The notes below the pieces were generated by a model. The model was not told the DNA's origin. It did not search any database and saw nothing but the letters and a program-made list of their open reading frames with translations. Positions 3,976 to 6,697 of a stretch of 6,697 nt of DNA are shown here, piece by piece (position 1 is the stretch's first letter; each line of letters begins with the position of its first letter). Where the stretch lies: NCBI GenBank assembly GCA_945910715.1, contig CAMDZU010000077.1, positions 1-6,697 of the forward strand, given 5' to 3'. The position numbers and the translations under genes are program-made. Source of the stretch: an uncultured Clostridia bacterium (GTDB lineage: Bacteria; Bacillota; Clostridia; Oscillospirales; Ruminococcaceae).

Positions 3976-4791
3976 ATGAAAGAAATCATATACAGAAGAA
4001 AGTTGGTGCAGACAGGTCGGACGGTAGAGGTTGAGCTTTACCCTGTTTACAAGTCCAACAGTGCCAGGGGCAAGAAAAAGGCAAAGAGCAGAAAAGCACA
4101 GATGAACTTGAACGCCAAGAACAGCTTGAAATCATTGGTGCGGATTGTCAACAACAATTTCGACGAAACGGGTTTTTTCGTCACACCGACATTTGACAAT
4201 GCGCACCTACCTGCGGACGCCGCCGAAGCCAAGCGGATTGTTAAAAACTACCTTGCACGGCTTCGGCGGAGCGCCGAAAAGCAAGGCAGCGTGTTCAAGT
4301 GGGTGCAGATAGTGGAATGCGGCGAGAAAAAAGGCCGCATTCACGTTCACTTGATTGTTTCGGGCGCTGAAGTTTCGGCGCTGATGAAGCAATGGAAGTG
4401 TGGCATAGTCGAAGTATCGCCGCTGAAAGCAAACGAAAGCGGATTTACCGCACTTGCAAAGTATCACGGCAAGACAAGAGGAAAGCGGCGAAACAACTTG
4501 ACCCTTGGGAACTGCAAGACCTGGACCTGCTCCCGAAACCTGGAAAAGCCAAAGGTGTCCTATTCGGACACGGCAATTACAAAAAAGGCTGTACACAGTC
4601 TGATTGTCAGCCACGATGAAAGCGCCTATAAAAAGCTATTAACAAAAGCATTGCGGGAAAAATGCGAACTGATTGAGGAAGATAGCGGAGAAATAGCCAA
4701 CTATGAGGATTGGCAGTTCTTAGAACGCAACTATCAGATAAACGACATAAGCGGCTATTATCTGTACTTGACGTTCAATCGAAGGGAGTAG
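3976..4791 (+). CDS. HUH-type rolling-circle replication-associated protein
   Basis: A 271-residue protein starting at the ATG at 3976, with TAAAGGTG (3963-3970) 5 nt upstream; a TTG at 3958 in frame lacks a good Shine-Dalgarno. The HUH nickase motifs are visible in order: FFVTPTFDN (67-75) as motif 1, KGRIHVHLIVSG (119-130) with the metal-binding His-x-His at 123 and 125 as motif 2, and ALAKYHGKTRGKR (159-171) as the motif 3 region, with Tyr163 the likely catalytic tyrosine and Lys166 close by. The following TWTCSRNLEKPKV (182-194) resembles the W-x-x-SR-x-L-x-x-P stretch of phage replication proteins of the ORF2/G2P type. A lysine-rich segment at 33-41 probably contacts DNA. Such proteins nick one strand at an origin, staying bound to the 5' end through Tyr. 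The gene ends 2 bp before the next start, so it is co-transcribed with packaging genes. Confidence 0.8.
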   Translation: MKEIIYRRKLVQTGRTVEVELYPVYKSNSARGKKKAKSRKAQMNLNAKNSLKSLVRIVNNNFDETGFFVTPTFDNAHLPADAAEAKRIVKNYLARLRRSAEKQGSVFKWVQIVECGEKKGRIHVHLIVSGAEVSALMKQWKCGIVEVSPLKANESGFTALAKYHGKTRGKRRNNLTLGNCKTWTCSRNLEKPKVSYSDTAITKKAVHSLIVSHDESAYKKLLTKALREKCELIEEDSGEIANYEDWQFLERNYQINDISGYYLYLTFNRRE

Positions 4792-4793
4792 CT

Positions 4794-5273
4794 ATGGGCA
4801 GAAGAAATAAATATGCGGAAATCAAGGAACGACTTCCGGAAATAATCAAGTGGGTTGAGAGTGGTTTCACCGACAAAGAGGTCGCGCAAAAGCTGGGAAT
4901 AGCCTATTCCACGTTCAACGACTACCTCAAAAAATATTCGGAATTTTCGGAAGCCATAAAACGCGCGAAGGTCAAGCCTAACGAAGCTGTGGAAAATTCG
5001 CTGTACAAAAAAGCCACAGGTTTCTATGTTCCGGTGATAAAAAACTACAAGCTGAAAACAACCACATACGGCGATAACGGTCGCAAAATCAAGGAAGAAG
5101 AAGTCCTTGTCGAAAAGGAAGAACAAGAATATTTTCCGCCTGAAACGGCGGCTATAATCTTCTACTTGATTAACCGCATGAAAAACAAGTGGAATAACAA
5201 CCCACAAAAGCTTGACATTGAAAAGGCAATGCTTGAGATTGCCCAAAAGAAAGCGGAAAGCGAGGATTTTTAA
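4794..5273 (+). CDS. HTH protein, small terminase-like
   Basis: A 159-residue protein. The ATG at 4794 follows AAGGGAG (4782-4788) and lies 2 bp after the rep stop; an upstream in-frame ATG at 4710 overlaps the rep gene and lacks support. The N-terminus has an HTH, TDKEVAQKLGIAYSTFNDYL at 26-45, of the kind found in small terminase subunits and recombinase-like DNA-binding proteins. Next come AVENSLYKKATGFY (65-78), a charged linker with many Lys and Glu (84-112), and FPPETAAIIFYLINRMKNKW (114-133), which matches the P-T-A-x-x-F-x-L-x-N-R-x-P-x-x-W pattern seen near the end of many Firmicutes TerS proteins. It probably recognises the packaging site or controls late genes. A second, different TerS-like gene lies at 6121, so which one packages DNA is unclear. 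Its stop overlaps the next ATG (TAATG). Confidence 0.7.
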   Translation: MGRRNKYAEIKERLPEIIKWVESGFTDKEVAQKLGIAYSTFNDYLKKYSEFSEAIKRAKVKPNEAVENSLYKKATGFYVPVIKNYKLKTTTYGDNGRKIKEEEVLVEKEEQEYFPPETAAIIFYLINRMKNKWNNNPQKLDIEKAMLEIAQKKAESEDF

Positions 5274-5986
5274 TGTCAACAGGAATAATTAAAGCATTCT
5301 ACAATTCACCGAAATGGGCGGTGTTCAGAGCGCAGAAGATACAGCACGCTATTCAAGAAAAAAGCGGCGTATTCTGCGAATACTGCGGCAAGCCCATTGT
5401 TGAAAAGGGTGACATCTGCGTACACCATACGCCGATTGAACTAACGCCCGAGAACGTCAGCGACGTCATGGTGGCGCTGAACGAGGACAACACCAAGATA
5501 GCCTGCAAGGATTGCCACAACAAGCAGCACAACCGATGGTGCGGCGGCAGGATTGAGAAGAAACCTTGTTCAACGTTTATCGTGTACGGTGCGCCGATGT
5601 CGGGCAAGACAAGCTATGTCACGCAGCACTATCAGCGCGGCGACATAGTTGTCGATATGGACAGGTTGTTCCACGCTGTCACGCTTGGGCAGCTGTACGA
5701 TAAGCCCGATAATCTGCTGAAAAACATTTATGCAATGCAAAATCTGCTGATTGACAACATAAAAACGCATTACGGCAGTTTCAATAATGCGTGGATAATC
5801 GGCGGTTATCCCGAGAAGTTCCGCAGGAATAAGCTTGCGGAAGATTTGGGCGCTGAGTTGGTGTTCATTCCGTGCGACCTTGACACTTGTCTGTATCGGC
5901 TGCAGTATTGCAACGACTATCGACAGCAGCATTCGGCGGATTGGGAGTTATACATAAGAGATTGGTTTCAAAAGTATCAACCTTAG
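5273..5986 (+). CDS. HNH endonuclease fused to a P-loop kinase-like domain
   Basis: A 237-residue two-domain protein whose ATG overlaps the preceding TAA. The N-terminal part (about 1-90) is an HNH nuclease: SPKWAVFRAQKI (12-23), the zinc knuckle pair C35-x2-C38 and C78-x2-C81, and the catalytic-type histidines VHH (50-52) with the following NEDN (70-73) and CHNKQHNR (81-88). The C-terminal part (about 100-237) starts with Walker A GAPMSGKT (106-113) after TFIVY, continues with IVVDMDRL (125-132) as a kinase-like D-x-D strand, WIIGGYPEKFRRNKL (174-188), FIPCDLDTCLYRL (198-210), and ends WELYIRDWFQKYQP. That layout resembles small nucleotide or polynucleotide kinases. HNH proteins next to terminase genes are needed for cos cleavage in several tailed phages; the kinase-like part might process DNA 5' ends or supply ATP-driven control. 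The fusion function is inference. Confidence 0.78.
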   Translation: MSTGIIKAFYNSPKWAVFRAQKIQHAIQEKSGVFCEYCGKPIVEKGDICVHHTPIELTPENVSDVMVALNEDNTKIACKDCHNKQHNRWCGGRIEKKPCSTFIVYGAPMSGKTSYVTQHYQRGDIVVDMDRLFHAVTLGQLYDKPDNLLKNIYAMQNLLIDNIKTHYGSFNNAWIIGGYPEKFRRNKLAEDLGAELVFIPCDLDTCLYRLQYCNDYRQQHSADWELYIRDWFQKYQP

Positions 5987-6065
5987 TCCCCCCGCTACTT
6001 TAACAATTTAGTGCGCTAAAAGACCGAGGGGGCAATAGTCATCTCTCATTCGCACGGAAATTTTG
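5987..6065. other. Non-coding C-run/G-run element, candidate cos site
   Basis: The 134-bp gap between the HNH gene and the P27-type TerS gene starts with a run of six Cs (5988-5993) directly after the stop codon, matched by GGGGG at 6028-6032. Between them lie the inverted repeat TTTAG (6007-6011)/CTAAA (6016-6020) around TGCG, and an alternative CTTT (5998-6001)/AAAG (6019-6022) pairing. A nested dyad in the HNH-terS gap is where cohesive-end sites are found in HNH-bearing cos phages. No promoter is evident; the remainder to 6120 is G-rich leader. It could instead be an RNA structure between coupled genes. Confidence 0.35.
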
Positions 6066-6120
6066 ACTTTTTGGGGGAAGTTTTTTGAAAAATGGTTTTG
6101 TGTTGGAAGGGGGTGGGAGA

Positions 6121-6495
6121 ATGGGAGAGAATGAGAGAGATATTGCGCCGAATGTGGCAACGAACAGGAGCAGGGCGGAAAAGGTTCAAGGGGAGTATGA
6201 ACGGATTTTGGTGCTGTTTGAGGGGTGCGACGAAAATCAGCTGAAACTGGTTGACGGGGCTATTTGGGAATGCGCTCGGGAACGGGTGGAATTGGAACAG
6301 CTCCAGGGGATTTTGGCTGAATGCGGGCACGTTAAGGTGAACCCGAACAAGCCTGCTATGCAAAAGGAGCTGCCTGCGTCAAAGGTGGCTATTAAGCTTC
6401 GGGCAAGCTATCTGAATTATATCGCAAAGCTGTCCTTGATACTCGGACGGAATATCAAGGAAGATGAAGAAGATGATTTGACGGAATTTGAGTAA
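6121..6495 (+). CDS. terS: P27-family-like phage terminase small subunit
   Basis: A 124-residue protein from the ATG at 6121, with AAGGGGGTG (6107-6115) as ribosome binding site. A TTG at 6085 in frame also has a GGGGGAAG ahead of it and would add 12 residues of low-complexity sequence, so it is the less likely start. The body has a long helical region RAEKVQGEYERILVLF (18-33), then LKLVDGAIWECARERVELEQ (41-60), KVNPNKPAMQKELPASKVAI (72-91) and SYLNYIAKLSLILGR (96-110), followed by an acidic tail EDEEDDLTEFE (114-124). The NP-x4-MQKELP-x-SK and Y-x-x-x-L-x-x-x-LGR patterns are those of P27-type TerS proteins, which oligomerise, bind the packaging site and hand DNA to the large terminase. The large terminase is expected to the right of the window. 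Confidence 0.72.
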   Translation: MGENERDIAPNVATNRSRAEKVQGEYERILVLFEGCDENQLKLVDGAIWECARERVELEQLQGILAECGHVKVNPNKPAMQKELPASKVAIKLRASYLNYIAKLSLILGRNIKEDEEDDLTEFE

Positions 6496-6511
6496 AAACA
6501 AGCGAGGGAGT

Positions 6512-6697
6512 ATGGACAAGATTTACATGATTGTTACGGACGATGAACTGGAACTGCCTGTCGCTGTCGCCGACAGCGTGCAGGAACTTGCGGCAATTAC
6601 AAAAATCAACGCCCGAACTCTGCGTGGCTGCCTTTACAGCGACAATGGTAGAAAACTGCGGCTGCCGGGCGGCAAATATGGAAAGGTCTTGAAAATA
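6512..6697 (+). CDS. Small hypothetical phage protein, partial at right edge
   Basis: The open frame from ATG 6512 runs through 62 codons to the window end without a stop. GCGAGGGAG (6502-6510) places a GAGGGAG Shine-Dalgarno 1-2 nt before the start region, closer than usual but strong. The protein begins MDKIYMIVTDDELELPVAVA, then VQELAAITKINARTLRGCLY (about 23-42), which could be a short helix-turn-helix-like pair, and ends in a basic stretch GRKLRLPGGKYGKVLKI. Small proteins with this Asp-Asp-Glu-(L/Y)-ELPV beginning and a helical ELA-x-x-T centre occur in Firmicutes phages next to packaging genes, without known function as far as I recall. The gene is probably nearly complete, ending just outside the window. 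Confidence 0.6.
   Translation, partial: MDKIYMIVTDDELELPVAVADSVQELAAITKINARTLRGCLYSDNGRKLRLPGGKYGKVLKI

Noticed and set aside
4207..4614. 135-codon minus-strand open frame opposite the rep gene
   Set aside because: The plus-strand frame carries ordered HUH motifs; the minus frame has no recognisable domain or start signal.
4758..5279. 173-codon minus-strand open frame opposite the HTH/TerS-like gene
   Set aside because: It has unnatural composition (rich in Phe, Leu and Arg), no Shine-Dalgarno, and mirrors a well-supported plus-strand gene.
5984..5993. Programmed frameshift at the C-run after the HNH-kinase gene
   Set aside because: The stop codon TAG precedes the C-run, so ribosomes would terminate before reaching it, and no frame extends meaningfully beyond.
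6063..6091. Promoter from TTGACT before the P27-type terS gene
   Set aside because: No acceptable -10 element occurs at 16-18 bp; the region is T-runs and G-runs.
1..6697. CRISPR array, tRNA genes or insertion sequence
   Set aside because: I saw no regularly spaced direct repeats, no cloverleaf-type sequence and no transposase with terminal repeats.

Overview
The window reads as the early half of an integrated or free tailed bacteriophage (prophage) of a low-to-mid GC Gram-positive host, most likely a gut Clostridia/Oscillospirales-type Firmicute. This rests on strong AAGGAG/GAGGAGG ribosome binding sites, near-consensus sigma-70/sigma-A promoters, tightly packed small genes with ATGA/TAATG overlaps, and the gene families present: XRE repressor, Cro-like XRE protein, PP-loop PAPS-reductase-like enzyme, SSB, HUH replication protein, HNH nuclease and terminase small subunits. 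No integrase, large terminase or structural gene is inside the window, so prophage versus free phage cannot be decided.

Layout. (1) Positions 1-843, leftward: a 139-aa XRE repressor followed by a HIRAN-domain gene that runs off the left edge. (2) Positions 844-1009: the lysis-lysogeny switch, with back-to-back promoters TTGACA-17-TATAAT (leftward) and TTGACA-17-TAATAT with extended -10 (rightward). It carries a family of operators built on the palindrome GTCCACAATGTGGAC; one further perfect copy sits at 1219-1233 inside the first rightward gene. (3) Positions 1010-3717, rightward early operon: Cro-like protein, a 46-aa gene with a TTG start, a two-helix membrane peptide, a 67-aa protein, a 371-aa PP-loop/PAPS-reductase-like protein, a 97-aa protein, a 55-aa basic protein and a short SSB. 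(4) Positions 3718-3975, non-coding but full of structure: a leftward near-consensus promoter feeding a leftward intrinsic terminator about 60 nt away (a candidate small RNA gene), a probable bidirectional terminator, and a perfect 10-bp inverted repeat just ahead of the replication gene. (5) Positions 3976-6495, rightward: an HUH rolling-circle-type replication protein, an HTH small-terminase-like protein, an HNH nuclease fused to a P-loop kinase-like domain, a C-run/G-run non-coding gap that is a candidate cos site, then a P27-type terminase small subunit. (6) A partial small gene at the right edge.

How it fits together: the repressor holds both divergent promoters through the shared operators. 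On release, the Cro-like protein and early functions are made, SSB and the HUH protein serve replication, and the HNH/TerS genes prepare packaging. The most interesting items are the candidate small RNA on the minus strand at about 3716-3775, the hairpin upstream of the HUH gene (possible origin), the distributed operator set including a copy in a coding sequence, the repressor-HIRAN pairing, the HNH-kinase fusion flanked by two different TerS-like genes, and the PAPS-reductase-like enzyme of unknown job. All functional statements are from reading the sequence; no searches were run.
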